From Oreocharis arfaki (taxonomy: Eukaryota > Chordata > Aves > Passeriformes > Paramythiidae), in contig VZRR01013894.1 in the NCBI GenBank assembly GCA_013398015.1, positions 186,001 through 250,000 on the forward strand: DNA of 64,000 bases. Direction: 5' to 3'. A model generated the notes under the pieces. The model had not been told where the DNA came from, did not search any database, and worked only from the letters and a program-made list of their open reading frames with translations. The position numbers were made by a program, and so were the translations under genes. How positions within the stretch are numbered: position 1 is the first letter of the stretch; the number at the start of each line of letters is the position of its first letter. Of the stretch, positions 37,101-45,600 are shown in pieces.

Positions 37101-38124
37101 GGTTCCATTGATTTACCACACAGCCGCTCCCTGGGCAGCGGGTGGGCAGGGCCGTGTGGGAGGGACACTGTGCCCTTGCTGAGGCATCAGGACCCGGCCT
37201 GGCACGGACCGGGCAACACGCCCAGCACCTCCTCATGGCTATGTCGGCCTTGTCTGATCAAAGGTAACAAACACCTGGTTTCGAGGTAAAACTGGACCCA
37301 CCGTGTCTCCGTAAGTTCCCAATGGAAAACAAACTGCAGTTGGTTTTAACATCAGCAGCTCTGATTTTTAAATGCACATAATCCACTGTTCTGGTCAGAT
37401 ATTGCAAAGTTTCCACTTAATAAAGGACTGGTTTTCTGAAGTGCTATTGCGTATTCAAGGCTCTCTTTGGAGGGTGTGGTTTGTTCCCTTAACATACACA
37501 ATGTACCACAAACCTGGACCCCATCCACATGGGAACACTTGTTCTCCAAGTTCTGTTAACATAACCCCTTCTGGGTGTTCGCTGCTTCACTGTCCTTTAC
37601 ATCAAACTAAAGAGTACCTCAAACAAACAAACAAACAAACAAACAGGTATTATTACTTGTTTGTACCCTAAATCCATGTTTTCATCTTTTTTCTTTCTTG
37701 GGCAATAGCAAGTGTCTATGTTCAATAGCTAATTTAATGTGCAGGCCTCCCAAAGGCTTTACAAACTGTAGAAGGTGATAGTTCATGCAAAACACTGAAA
37801 AGAAGCCAAATGCTGAAATGAAACTCTCTCCCATCAATTTCAGTGGTTTCAAACACTGCAACAGAAAACACCTATTTTGGCTGCTTGAAGACTGTAGTGA
37901 GACAATAGTTTTGAAGAACTAGTTTTGGCAATCTCACTTGCTTTCTCTTGTTTTGTGCACAGCAAACGGGACCGATCAGTGCTACTCTGGTGATGACCCG
38001 CCCTGTGAAGGGGCCCCGCACTGTTGAGTTGGACTTGGAAATGATCACTGTTAACACTGTCATCAACTTCAGAGGAAGCTCTGTCATCCGGCTGAGGATA
38101 TTCGTATCACAGTACTCCTTCTAA
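882..38124 (+). CDS. FBLN5: FBLN5 (fibulin-5), partial gene: last eight coding exons
   Basis: The joined coding sequence is 882-1124, 25487-25609, 28345-28461, 29402-29521, 32292-32414, 32949-33075, 35907-36102 and 37963-38124. All introns are GT/AG. The frame stays open across all joins (1208 coding nt plus TAA), with phases 1-1 for the first five exons, then 1-2, 2-0 and 0-stop. Encoded in order are a cbEGF domain with RGD and a Pro/Tyr-rich insert, five more cbEGF domains and the C-terminal fibulin module ending in QYSF. Fibulin-5 is a secreted matrix glycoprotein that links cell-surface integrins to tropoelastin and LOXL1 during elastic-fibre assembly. RGD in EGF1 together with the NPVYR...NYPT insert separates it from EFEMP1 and EFEMP2. 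The signal peptide and about the first 41 residues lie upstream of the window. Identity rests on my recollection of the human protein, which aligns almost residue for residue. Confidence 0.97.
1884..1933. repeat. A-rich low-complexity tract
   Basis: A run of adenines broken by single G and T bases, including a 15-base uninterrupted A stretch. It is probably a slipped homopolymer or an old retroposon tail. No recognisable body adjoins it. Confidence 0.8.
4805..4950 (-). repeat. Ancient tRNA-derived SINE, MIR/CORE-like, antisense
   Basis: Read on the minus strand, this begins with a tRNA-like head (TTGGTGGCTAAGCCATTGG) followed by a clause resembling the MIR body: a 'CTTGGGCA..T..TTAATTTCTCTGTC' style passage and then a pyrimidine-rich stretch ending TTTCCCCA. 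That order (A-box-like region, cytosine-rich B-box side, TTGGGCAA, TTTCCCC) is the MIR/CORE-SINE layout. Divergence is high, so the family assignment is from memory and the ends are approximate. Confidence 0.5.
5461..5525 (+). repeat. tRNA-derived SINE head (MIR-like)
   Basis: TGGTGGCTAAGGC at 5462 resembles a Pol III A box. GTTCAGTTCCTGG near 5495 matches eight of nine positions of a B box (GWTCRANNC) and is followed by CTTTGCCATAGA, as in MIR-type SINEs. It runs straight into a CR1 3' tail. Whether this is one chimeric SINE or a chance junction is unresolved. Confidence 0.5.
5526..5673 (+). repeat. CR1 LINE 3' end
   Basis: The order of phrases is that of the CR1 3' UTR: CCTGGAGTCACCATC, then GGAAGTGTTCAAGAAACACCT, GGACATGGCACTCAG, ATGGTCTAGG, CTCAGAGATCTTTTCCAGC and CAAATGATCCTGTGATTCTATG. 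The final octamer-like ATTCTATG (to 5673) is the characteristic CR1 terminus. The copy is 5'-truncated and moderately diverged. Confidence 0.85.
8585..8830. promoter_or_regulatory. Candidate intronic regulatory element (TGIF/MEIS and octamer motifs)
   Basis: TGACAGGTGTCA at 8594-8605 is an exact match to the dimeric TGIF/MEIS-type site TGACAGSTGTCA and includes a CAGGTG E-box. A perfect octamer ATTTGCAT lies at 8799-8806, next to a second TTTGCATA. No repeat signature was seen in the block. A role as an enhancer is inference from motif content only; conservation could not be tested. Confidence 0.25.
12858..13148 (+). repeat. CR1 LINE 3' region
   Basis: Successive matches to the CR1 3' consensus are GACAGGAATGGGCAAAAG, GGGAAATTCTTATTAGA, ACAAGGAGAAATTATATC, GTGAAGGTGGTCAAACACTG, GAACAGAGGTTC, TTCAAACCTCAACCGG and ACCAGATGACTTACAGAAGT. 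The reading order gives plus orientation. The copy is old and lacks a clean terminal octamer. The end near 13148 is approximate. Confidence 0.75.
16925..17045. promoter_or_regulatory. Candidate homeodomain-rich regulatory element
   Basis: About 120 bp contain a PBX/HOX-type ATCAATCA (16933-16940), CTAATGCATATG, AAATTAATTC, a second ATCAAT (16985-16990), ATATGCAATTAAA and an ACAGGTG E-box. The density of TAAT/ATCAAT cores without a recognisable repeat is the only evidence. Function is inference. Confidence 0.2.
19035..19300 (-). repeat. Possible ancient CR1/L3 LINE remnant, antisense
   Basis: ACTGAATTTCATCTCATTAT, a passage ending GACCATCTCCAG, and the later GTTGACACCAG resemble the antisense of an amniote CR1/L3 segment just after the reverse-transcriptase domain. 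A further passage near 19610-19680 (AACAGTGGGCCAAAACCAG, then CTGATATTTCCAC) could belong to the same element. Both are heavily decayed, so boundaries and family are uncertain. Confidence 0.3.
20143..20420 (-). repeat. A/C-rich block, possible antisense retroposon
   Basis: A T-rich start (TTCATTTATTTATTT) is followed by about 260 bases strikingly poor in G on the plus strand. This is what a minus-strand retroposon with an AAATAAATAAATGAA tail would look like. No family was recognised. Confidence 0.2.
20793..20860 (+). repeat. Two-copy tandem duplication, about 34-bp period
   Basis: CAACTGGAAAGATGGATAAG starting at 20793 recurs imperfectly at 20827 as CAACTGGAAGGATGGGTGAG. Both are followed by AGAAG/AGAAT-type sequence. 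It is a short local duplication with several mismatches. Confidence 0.6.
21690..21785 (-). repeat. Possible MIR-like SINE tail, antisense
   Basis: TGTAATCCCCATTTTTCAAA followed by TCAGAAGCAGGGTGA resembles the antisense of a MIR 3' half (AATCCCCATTTTACAGATG and GAAACTGAGGC). The match is short and weak. Confidence 0.3.
24830..24844. repeat. Poly-A run ending at an ambiguous base
   Basis: Fifteen adenines run directly into a single N at 24845, so base calling or assembly failed in the homopolymer. A ten-base G run follows at 24907-24916. Confidence 0.9.
25487..25609 (+). CDS. FBLN5: FBLN5 exon: cbEGF domain 2
   Basis: This 123-nt exon (phase 1-1) encodes DVDECASDSHQCNPTQIC... and ends in CL, with six cysteines. 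The calcium-binding start (DVDE) and the CINTEGGYTC Asn-hydroxylation/calcium consensus are present. It is nearly identical to human EGF2 (ATDSHQ becomes ASDSHQ, CTDGY becomes CTEGY). The acceptor is TTGCAG|AT. The donor TTAG|GTAAAA lacks the usual G at +5 and is the weaker side. The exon is one complete domain, as is standard in fibulins. Confidence 0.97.
25610..28344 (+). other. FBLN5 intron between EGF2 and EGF3 exons
   Basis: This 2.7-kb intron runs from a GTAAAA donor to a CGCACAG acceptor. The open frames inside it (for example 26255-26620) have no family resemblance, splice support or domain pattern. I saw no repeat, RNA gene or regulatory site that can be defended. Confidence 0.8.
28345..28461 (+). 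CDS. FBLN5: FBLN5 exon: cbEGF domain 3
   Basis: This 117-nt exon (phase 1-1) encodes 39 residues starting DIDECRYGYCQQLCANVPG and ending GRSCQ, with six cysteines. CANVPGSYSC carries the calcium/hydroxylation consensus. It differs from human at essentially one position (NEDG becomes NDDG), so it is among the most conserved parts of the window. The acceptor is CACAG|AT. The donor CAAG|GTACGA is non-consensus at +4 to +6 and relies on the exonic AAG. Confidence 0.97.
28462..29401 (+). other. FBLN5 intron between EGF3 and EGF4 exons
   Basis: A 940-bp intron with donor GTACGA and acceptor TTTCCCATAG. I recognised nothing in it beyond short A and T runs. Confidence 0.85.
29402..29521 (+). CDS. 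FBLN5: FBLN5 exon: cbEGF domain 4
   Basis: This 120-nt exon (phase 1-1) encodes 40 residues starting DVNECTSENPCTQTCVNTYG and ending GVNCS, with six cysteines. CVNTYGSFLC is the calcium/hydroxylation consensus. It is the same length as human EGF4 and differs by scattered substitutions (for example ATENPCVQ becomes TSENPCTQ). The donor is AGTG|GTAACT. In human, this domain and its neighbours carry missense changes causing cutis laxa; none of the cysteines is lost here. Confidence 0.97.
30825..30935 (-). repeat. MIR-like SINE fragment, antisense
   Basis: GAGGCAGAGATTTAAACCTG, followed by a CTTTCCCAACATCAT passage and CTAATCACAG, reads as the antisense of a SINE B-box and A-box region (GATTTGAACCTGG, later CTAACCAC). 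It is diverged and the ends are approximate. Confidence 0.4.
31390..31490 (-). repeat. MIR-like SINE fragment, antisense
   Basis: GTGATTTGCCTGGGAGAGTT, then TCAGAGCTGGGAATAAGAAC, TTGGGAGTTCCTGGCC and AGGGCTCTGGCC follow the order of an antisense MIR core: TGACTTGCC, CAGAGCTGGGAATAGAACC, AGGAGTCCTGGC. This is the clearest of the SINE remnants in the window. Confidence 0.6.
31908..31927. repeat. A9-G11 homopolymer junction
   Basis: Nine adenines are joined to eleven guanines, then GAG and another A run. It may be error-prone in assembly and could form a G-quadruplex with nearby G tracts. Confidence 0.85.
32292..32414 (+). CDS. FBLN5: FBLN5 exon: cbEGF domain 5
   Basis: This 123-nt exon (phase 1-1) encodes 41 residues starting DMDECSFSEFLCQHECVNGP and ending NRSCQ, with six cysteines. 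CVNGPGSYYC matches the calcium/hydroxylation consensus. An N-R-S N-glycosylation sequon at 32399-32407 corresponds to human Asn283. The acceptor is CTGCAG|AC and the donor is CAAG|GTAAGA. The domain is the same length as in human, with QPGTYFCSC replaced by GPGSYYCTC. Confidence 0.97.
32415..32948 (+). other. FBLN5 intron between EGF5 and EGF6 exons
   Basis: At 534 bp this is the shortest intron in the window. The donor is GTAAGA and the acceptor is TGTTTTAG. No feature was seen inside. Confidence 0.9.
32949..33075 (+). CDS. FBLN5: FBLN5 exon: cbEGF domain 6 and start of the C-terminal module
   Basis: This 127-nt exon enters in phase 1 and leaves two bases into a codon. It encodes DINECEIRNFTCTSQQTC and on to RCEEPYLQINEN. 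Five cysteines of the sixth EGF domain are here; the rest of the cysteine pattern continues in the next exon (CMC). The N-F-T sequon at 32972-32980 corresponds to human Asn296. The acceptor is TTTTAG|AT and the donor is GAA|GTGAGT. The exon is more diverged from human than the other EGF exons. Confidence 0.96.
33260..33312. repeat. Pentanucleotide (TGATA/TATCA) palindromic repeat
   Basis: Fifty-three bases consist of TGATA-type units turning into their reverse complement TATCA-type units, with some TGATA to CGATA variants. The first 21 bases (33260-33280) are the exact reverse complement of the last 21 (33292-33312), leaving an 11-base centre. It can therefore fold into a perfect hairpin. Confidence 0.95.
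34315..35115 (+). repeat. Decayed CR1/L3-type LINE with reverse-transcriptase remnant
   Basis: AACATGGCTTTTATAAAGGG and GATGTCCTGCCTCAGGACTT match the region where the LINE RT reads GF.KG.SC. TTTCCAAAGGCTTCTGAAAA and GACCCTCACA correspond to FQKAFDKVPH. A GTCTGAGCTGGACCTACCTG stretch corresponds to the SVLGP region. TGCAATAAAAATGGCAGATA and AAATTCAGTGTAGATTAAT match the ATKWQMKFNVDK segment. Frameshifts and stops are everywhere, so it is a dead copy. It sits in sense orientation in the FBLN5 intron. Confidence 0.75.
35907..36102 (+). CDS. FBLN5: FBLN5 exon: C-terminal fibulin module, first part
   Basis: This 196-nt exon enters two bases into a codon and ends on a codon boundary. It encodes RCMCPAENPGCRDQPFTILY through GNEGREFYMR. 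This is the family-specific fibulin C-terminal module that follows the EGF array, in human implicated in binding LOXL1, EMILIN1 and extracellular superoxide dismutase. It is nearly identical to human (DMDVVSGRSVPAD becomes VMDMVSGRSVPSD). The donor is CGG|GTAAGT. The acceptor CAATCAG|CC has a weak pyrimidine tract. Confidence 0.97.
36103..37962 (+). other. FBLN5 last intron
   Basis: A 1.86-kb intron from a GTAAGT donor to a TGTGCACAG acceptor. It contains a GC-rich patch with CpGs (about 37040-37240) and a (CAAA)n microsatellite (37620-37645). No exon-like element with conserved coding was seen. Confidence 0.85.
37620..37645. repeat. (CAAA)n microsatellite
   Basis: About 6.5 perfect copies of CAAA. 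Confidence 0.95.
37963..38124 (+). CDS. FBLN5: FBLN5 terminal coding exon: end of fibulin module and stop
   Basis: This exon carries 53 codons and TAA at 38122-38124. It begins QTGPISATLVMTRPVKGP and ends LRIFVSQYSF. It matches the human C-terminus (ending QYPF) at most positions, including EMITVNTVINFRGSSVIRL. The acceptor is GCACAG|CA, in phase 0 with the previous exon. The stop falls at the same alignment position as in human, so the C-terminus is complete. Confidence 0.97.
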   Translation, partial: QTGPISATLVMTRPVKGPRTVELDLEMITVNTVINFRGSSVIRLRIFVSQYSF

Positions 38125-38820
38125 ACCTCCAGTTTGTGCCCTGGAAACATTGAACAAAAGAGACAGTTCCTCCTCTGCAGAACTCTCTCCTCCAATGCCA
38201 GTACATATAGCAGCTCCAGACCAAATCACTATTTCCACAGACCCGGTGACCTGTGCCTGTCTGAGCAGGGAGGCCTCTTCATGCACAGTCCCTACCAGGA
38301 TGCAGACATCTGAAGATGTATTGTCAGCAGATCCCATATGATTCTCTATGTGGTCATCTATTTTAAGGACTCTTCTTCTCACTGTAAACACTTCTAGGGC
38401 ATGAGTCTATGTGAAAGACTGTGAACCTTTGTAGCTCCAAGGCTGCTTAGCAGAAAGCACCAAAGAAACTGAGGAAAAAGCTGGCTTTTGCAATCTTGCC
38501 TTTTTTAACGTTTTTTTCCTTATAAATGAAAAGCAGACAAACAAGCAGAAACAGAAACAAAAAACCCACCTATTGAAACAAGGGACCTCAGAAGTCCTAA
38601 TTTGCATTCCCAATTATCTCTGGAATTATCAATCAGGCACTTTGTTTCAATTCACCCTGCATTTTTCTTAGTTTCACCTGTCTTTTCTTTCATTCTATTT
38701 TATAGTTAAAATTCATTGTAAATTCATTCCAAAAAACATGTACTATGTAATCTTTTGCTTTCTGACAAAGTGTCACATGTTTGGGTTCCTTTCTGTATTA
38801 AATCTTTCTATATAACAGAG
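38125..38820 (+). other. FBLN5: FBLN5 3' untranslated region (end inferred)
   Basis: About 700 bases follow the stop, up to a cleavage site expected 10-30 bases past ATTAAA at 38797. The length is of the order of the human 3' UTR. The region is AT-rich toward its end. The exact end needs transcript data, and alternative signals AATAAA lie far downstream at 39956 and 39981. Confidence 0.6.
38797..38802 (+). terminator. FBLN5: Likely FBLN5 poly(A) signal, ATTAAA variant
   Basis: ATTAAA is the common non-canonical hexamer. No AATAAA occurs between the stop codon and this point, and a GT-rich stretch (GGATGGTGTGTTTT) lies about 40 bases downstream, as expected for a 3' processing site. Confidence 0.6.
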
Positions 38821-39277
38821 TTCATAGAAATCTATCACTGGATGGTGTGTTTTACAACATCTAGGATTTCATGCTTATTTACACTCAAGATCTTTGACAC
38901 AGGCTTCCACTACCAGAATAGTGTCCAGCAGAAGTAGGGACTTGAGAGCAGATAAGATGCAGAATTTTATTTTTCCCTTTTTCCTGAGTGGGATAGTTGC
39001 AAACAGTTTGTAATGGCTACAAGGTAGTAATACTAACTGTAGTTATGGCTGCATTTAATCTCCTGTTCAAAGAACACTCAGGTCAGACCTGTCCAAATTC
39101 CTTCAGAAAATCTGAATCATTCTTTTCACTTGCAGTCTCTGCTACACTTCTAACATGGGGGGAAATAGCTTATTCATGCTTCTACCACAAAGCAGACCGG
39201 ACTATACCAGTACCCCAGTCTCAAACAATGGGATCCCACAGTTTCCATGGGCATTGTCTTCTCAGGTATAACTGCTG

Positions 39278-39640
39278 TAACCAATAGAAAGTTTCTTCTA
39301 AAGTCTAATCTCAATCTCCGTTGTAATCTGCTGCTTTTTAGCCTACTTCCTACTTTAGCCTACTAAAAGAGAACAGTTTATCTTCCGGAATGCAGCAGTC
39401 TAACGTGTCTGAAGACTGTTGTCATGTCTCCCCTCACACTGTTCTTCTCTAGTCTAAACAAACCCAATTCTTTTGGTCTTTCCTCATACATCACATTTTC
39501 TGGACCTTTGATCATTTTTGTTGCTCTCATCTGGATTCTCTCCAGTTGGTTCACATCTTTTTTGAAGCACAGTGCCCAAAACTATGAAAAGTATTCCAGC
39601 TGAGGCCTCTCAGTGCTGAGATAAATCTATATATATGTTT
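39278..39640 (-). repeat. CR1 LINE fragment, antisense
   Basis: The plus strand reads as the reverse complement of the CR1 ORF2 3' end. Matching phrases are AGTTTCTTCTAAAGTCTAAT, AGAGAACAGTTTATCTTCC, TGAAGACTGTTGTCATGTCT, CCCCTCACACTGTTCTTCTC, TAGTCTAAACAAACCCAATT, CTGGACCTTTGATCATTTTT, GATTCTCTCCAG and GTGCCCAAAACTATG. On the minus strand this corresponds to the RPHLE..VQ, LERVQRRA and RL.ELGL.SLE segments. It is one of the old amniote CR1 types rather than a recent avian copy. Confidence 0.85.
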
Positions 39641-42600
39641 AATACTTTGAAAAAAAATTTAAAATTGTATCGTTGGAAGGTATAATGCGTGTTGAAGCCA
39701 CTGGCACTTTGGTCTTTTATTTTAACAGGGATGAGGGTTTATATGCCTTGTTCTTAAATATGTCTGAAACAAGCTTTTTTGCTTTTTTTTTTCCTTACTG
39801 GCTTATTTGCTCTCTAATACCGCTAGGACAGGAAGGATAACCTTTGCTTTGTCTTTTGAGAACTGGAAGTGTTTAGTGCTACTTGGGAGAAGGAGTTTAC
39901 AAAGATTATAATGTGAGCAACTAGGAGCAGAGTAGCAGCATTATGTGAGGTCTTCAATAAAGCGGAGTATTAAATGAGAGAATAAAGACTTAGAAAGTTA
40001 TTACAACACAGACTGCATGACACAATCAGAAAACTGACTCTTGTTCCTAGTAAGCTCTGTGAATCACTAGAGACTCTGCTCTTTTTCCTTGTACTCAGTT
40101 TGAAGGAAGCCCTGATGCTCTCAGCAATGAAACACTGAGTTTAGCAGCTTCCGTTTCTTAATGGTTTAAAGGTTTTCTCTCTGCTGCTACAACATCCAGG
40201 GATGCTGTGGCTCAGAGTTCTGTCCTTCATTGTAAAAACAAAAAGGCTGGAGACTGACTAGTGGGCCAAGCTGAAGGCAGAAAGCCAGTGAGTTTTATGA
40301 GCAGCCGACTTGGAGGAGATAAACGCAGAGGAAATGGGCAGAGAAATATCTGAAACAAGAATTTGTTTCCTGAGTGTATCATGGCTCATCAAATACCACA
40401 GTCTTGGAGGGAAAAATAGAGATGATCAGGAAGGAGGAATGATAGTTTATAACCATGGGACTAAAAGTGCTCCTGTTCCAGACGACGGAAATAAAGCATG
40501 GGAAACATGCAGGCTCTGGTGAACCAGAGAGCAGCCGAGGGACAGGCAGGGTCTTGCACTGAAGATGTCCAACTCTTAAAATGCTGACAGCTTTCCCAGT
40601 GCTTAAAAGCCCCTCTTCTTCTCTTAAAATCCCCTTTTTGTGCCCCAATGTTATGGCTTCTTCATGCCCAGCTGAGGAGTCCTCTCTTCCTGCCACCACG
40701 TCACCTCCTGGAGCAGAAGCACACCCTGTTAGACACCAGACAGTTTGTCACTTCTGGCCTGTTCTCCCATGGCCCCCACATACCAACCTGATTTAACCCT
40801 AATTTAGAAACATCAAAACCCAGAGGAATTCCATAACAAAACACTTTGTTAAAAGAGTAAAGCTTGAATGCTTGGTTTTAGCAGGGTCCAGCAAATACTC
40901 ATAAAACAATATTACACTTTCTATATAAACATTCTGCGCCTTAAAAAAAAAGTGGAAAGTCTGGAAACAAAGGAATTCAGCCACTTCTCAACCGCCATAA
41001 CATCTTCCATCACTCACTATCACTCCAGCCAACTTAAACGTTGCCAAAATATATGCCAGTCTCAAAATAATAAATTACTAGCAGTTTATAACAGCTAAAC
41101 TATGTTTCCTAGTCAGCGGTCTGTTTTCAATAGACTATTGCAGACTTGAATATTACAGCAATTCTCATCAAATAAAAAAAGAGGACTATGCATGTCAGGG
41201 TTTTACAGAATGAAAGTTAAAAATACAAACTTGCAACTGCTGCTTATATTCATGTTTTTCTTCGGGGCCAGGACTCCTCAAAAGCGGACAGAATCCCAGG
41301 TCTGCTCAGCAAATGATTCGTTATTCTAACCCACTGCCAAGGATTTTCTAACATGAAGAGTTTTACCATATGGTTAATGGCCAGTATTCTGACCAGCACC
41401 AGAGGAGGGCACAGACCCTGGTCTGGGTGTGTGTGGCTTCCCTCTGGCTCTGCTTGCTCAGGCTGGCAGAGCTGTTCCCTTGCCCAGCTGTCCCAGGGAA
41501 GGGACAGCTCTTTGCCTCTCCTGTCTGTCAGCTGTCATGTCTGTTTGGACATAGGTCCCTGGCAGAAAGACTGCCCTCCACTATGTGTTTGTACAGCACC
41601 TATTGCCAGTGCAATAACTGGAATAAAGGTAAAAGAAAGCAGATAATGGCAGTAATCTTTGATATAGATCACAATGATTGGGAAGGAGAAGCTAATTCTG
41701 ATAAATTAACAAAGTGATTCGTGCTAGTTGGGTTAGGTGCCAGAGGGAGTAGAATGGGTCCTATCATCGGGCTTATTTTACTTTGAGATATTTCTAGGGA
41801 ATTTACTTTTTTGACACAGACAACAAAATGTTATTTCATCCAATAGTTTCCTGGATTCCACAGAATTGCTTTTCAACTGGTGATTCTCTCTGACTACAAT
41901 AACGTTGTTAAAAATAACTAAACTTCTTTTGAGAACTTGGTCACCCACCATCACTGAGTGTAGTGTCCAGGACCATGCATACAGAGCTCTCTCCTCTTCA
42001 GTTGGGGGCCTGTATTCATATTTACCTTTTTATTGACTTAGCCTTCAGAAGAGCCAGCTTTTATTGTGTTGTAAACATGGTATCAGCATCAGCAGAACTT
42101 GCATATTGATTTTTCTCTGTCTAGAGCAGGCAGAATATAATCAGTACAGTTTGTGGTCATGCAATTTCTCCAGTCTAGCTTATTCACAAAATATGCTACT
42201 GAATATCTTCCACAGCACATAGCTGTATTAGAACACAATGAAAATGTCATAGCATAAAGATGTTTCAAAAAAAAAAGGAATAAAAGTATGCCCTAATGTT
42301 ATTCAATCCTGACAGGCATTATTGTCAAAATAAATCTCTATCTTGGATGGACAAACCCCTCATCTGGTCTTAATCTGCATGGCTGATGCTTTTCAATGAA
42401 AAGATAACAAGTGTCCTTGGAACCTTCCCTGTGTATGTGTAAAGCACTGCACACATATCTGTATACAAGAGAATTTACAGAAGCTACAGAAGTGGTAGTG
42501 TGGCTCTGCATTTGGAAGTCAAAGAGCTGTAAGACAACACGGCACAAGCAAATTCTGTTTCCTCATCTGACCCAAGTCCAGACAAGTGATTTACACTCAT

Positions 42601-45600
42601 TACATTTCATTGTTTTAAGTCTTTGAACCAATTTTGAATAGCTCAACCCCAAAGCAAGTGCCATGCATGAAGACTGAGGATGATGGCCATAACCACACTT
42701 CTGGAGATTCTGCAGAAAGCCTGCCCCAGAAAGGTGATATGTGCTGAAGGGTCAAAGACACAGGGAGTGAAATGGTCCAGAGGTATCTGTGTGGGGATGT
42801 CAGTGATAGCTGACTGCTATCTGCACCTGCCTCTTTCCTCACCTGTTTCAGTGCAGAGTGTAATTGAAGATTTTAACTGTGCACATCAGATGTGGAAATC
42901 TCACCTACTCCCATTCTTAGCTCAAATTTCTGAGATCCCTCTAGTGGTTTGCAAACTGATCCCCCTGGGTAACTCAACTAACACTGGCGAAGCCACATGA
43001 GGGAGAGTTTCGGTACAACTTTTACACAAGGAAGTAAATAATGATGCATTAACCTCGATGTAAGAACTGAGGAATGTATCTGAATAGCAAAGGGATCTAT
43101 AGGAAACACTTCAGCAACCAAGAACTCCTGAAATATTCAGTCTCTTTCAATTCCCTTTCCGATATCCCAGAGGTTGCTCATTTTCCCTTTGGGGTTTGTC
43201 CTGGGCAAATGATCTCATTATGGTCATGCACTGCAAGCTCATGCTGAGTGAGCTCCACTTCTTCTCTGGCACTACTTAACACTTTTCGTTTTGCTTTTTG
43301 GAGATCAGTTGCAGGTCATTCATCTTTTCTAGGGCCTGACTGACCTCAATTGCTCTTCTCATATCCCAGGCAGAGCCATTATTTCCCCATCAGTTTCTTC
43401 TGCATCTACCACCTGGGCAAGCTTTTCATGCGTTTCACTGGAGATGCAGGCACTGCCATGCTTGTAAGCACCCTTACAGCAAAGTATTAGGTGTGAAAGG
43501 CTGAAGAGATTGCCCAGCCTGCTGGTAGAGCCTGGCTTCATGAGCAGGATTTTAAAAACCTTACAACTCCTCAGTTTTGAAGGTGAAAGATGCTCTTCTA
43601 GGTCCTGATTTTCTCCAGAAATGGGATCTGTGATCATGTTGTCTTGATAGTCTCAAGGCTTTTAAAGGAGTCTGATAAGGACATGCTTATGCAATACATC
43701 CTCAGGCTTTACAAACCTTGGATGAGGTTTTTCCAATTTGCAAACAGAGTATCTCTCCCCAGTCAGAGAGAGTTCAATGTGATCATCATTATGCTGAAGT
43801 CAGTGATTATTAAACACCTCACCTCAGGTCTAGATTTAGCCCAGTTTTCTTTTAAGTCTCAAATCTCAGTGTCAGTGGTATAAATGTAAGCAGATATGTA
43901 TTATTTTTAGAGTACAGCTGGAAGGTTTTTTTCTGTAAATAAATAATAGTATGATTGCAATATCTCTTTCTTTGTGGGCACTATCTTTGGGTTCTTTGAG
44001 ATTTCCTGAGATAACCTTTAATATTTCAAAATTTCTTCTGGTATTCAAGACATTCACTGATGTGTTTCCATGAATGATTCCTCACTCCTGCTCTTCAAAG
44101 GCCAGCCCAGGTGCTTGATTCTGTTTTGTTAAAACATGAAGCTACACCCAAGCCTTTGCACAGTCACATCATTCATAGGAATTGTTCCTCCCTGTAACCT
44201 GTGAGGGATTATGTTGACTTCCTCGAGATTCTGCAGTGTTCTGAGTAACACACGTGCACGTTTGTCCAGACTGGGACCTTAGTCTGAAGATTGTTCATCA
44301 GCAACTTGCTGCACATGTTCTCCAACCAACATGTGAAACCACAGCTACAAAGGTTAGTTTTTGACAAAAATCTTCAAAGCATGGTGTTTCTTGGCTGCCT
44401 ACACATAATGCAAACACAATTCAAAAATCCAGGACCAGAGTTCCCCAGTCTTCATGAGAAATTCCTGTTTTTCAGAAACATTTTGGTCAGTAAACTTGCT
44501 TTGTAGATTTTGTGACATGCAAATAAAAAGGAAGAAGGCCTGCCAAGATTACACAGATTTGTTATTAAAATCAGTATCCCCAAGAACACCGGAATATAAC
44601 TCATCATTTTAAAATATTCCTTTGGAGCCTTACATCTGATGCCATGCAAGTAGGGCAGGGGGGACAGAAAAACTGACTGCTTCCAAAACAACAGCAGCTG
44701 CTCGACAGAGATCCCTGGGCTCCTACAGTGACCAGAAACACCTGCTAGCCCAAGTCTACACCCTGGGTCAGTGAGGAAGAAACGAAGCTCATAGAGACAT
44801 AGAACTGAAGGAGAGGTAATTTCACTCACTTATGAATGACATCAAGTGGAGATTTACATCATAATGTCTATAAATTTTCTCACTACATTTATATATCTGT
44901 ATAAATGGAAAATTTAAAATTACCAAAATTAAAAGGACCAAGCTGTTATGTACCACACACATACTACCTGCAGGAAGCTTTAGTGTATCCCTCTGCCCTT
45001 CCTCAGGGTTGTGTTCACTTAGAATTACCCAGTCTGATTCAGTGTTAACAATGGTGTAAGCGACAGCATTTGGTTCACAGCAGTGTAATCATACCCGTGG
45101 ATGCAAGAGAATTACAAAGGGATAAAATTACAATTGAACCAGAAAGTTAATAAAAAAGAACTTGCTGATGACTTAACCTTCAGTGCTTTGGTTATGATGT
45201 CATTGACATGGACAAAAATAATCAACCAGAAACACAAAATATTAAAAGGGAGATTATCTCCTTAGAAAGATAAGTGCCCATGTAGCCTATAAATAGCTCT
45301 GAAATTAAGACACAGCATCTGGAAAAGGAAAAAAATTCACTCCTTGACCTCTATCATCCTTGTCTCCCACAGCAGGATTAAGCACAGTTGATCCTTATCA
45401 GGACACAGACACAATGGCTGTTTGATGGTCGAGCCAAGAAAGAGGCAGGCATGGCCAGAGGCAAGGGAGGACACACCAAGATAATGTAAAAGTCCTAAAG
45501 AATGCTCTTGGTGTGCAGGATCTCTGAGACAGATCTCTCTTGCTGTATGAAGCACTTTAGCTCTGCTTGGGAAATACTAACAGTCACTTCAATAAAAATG

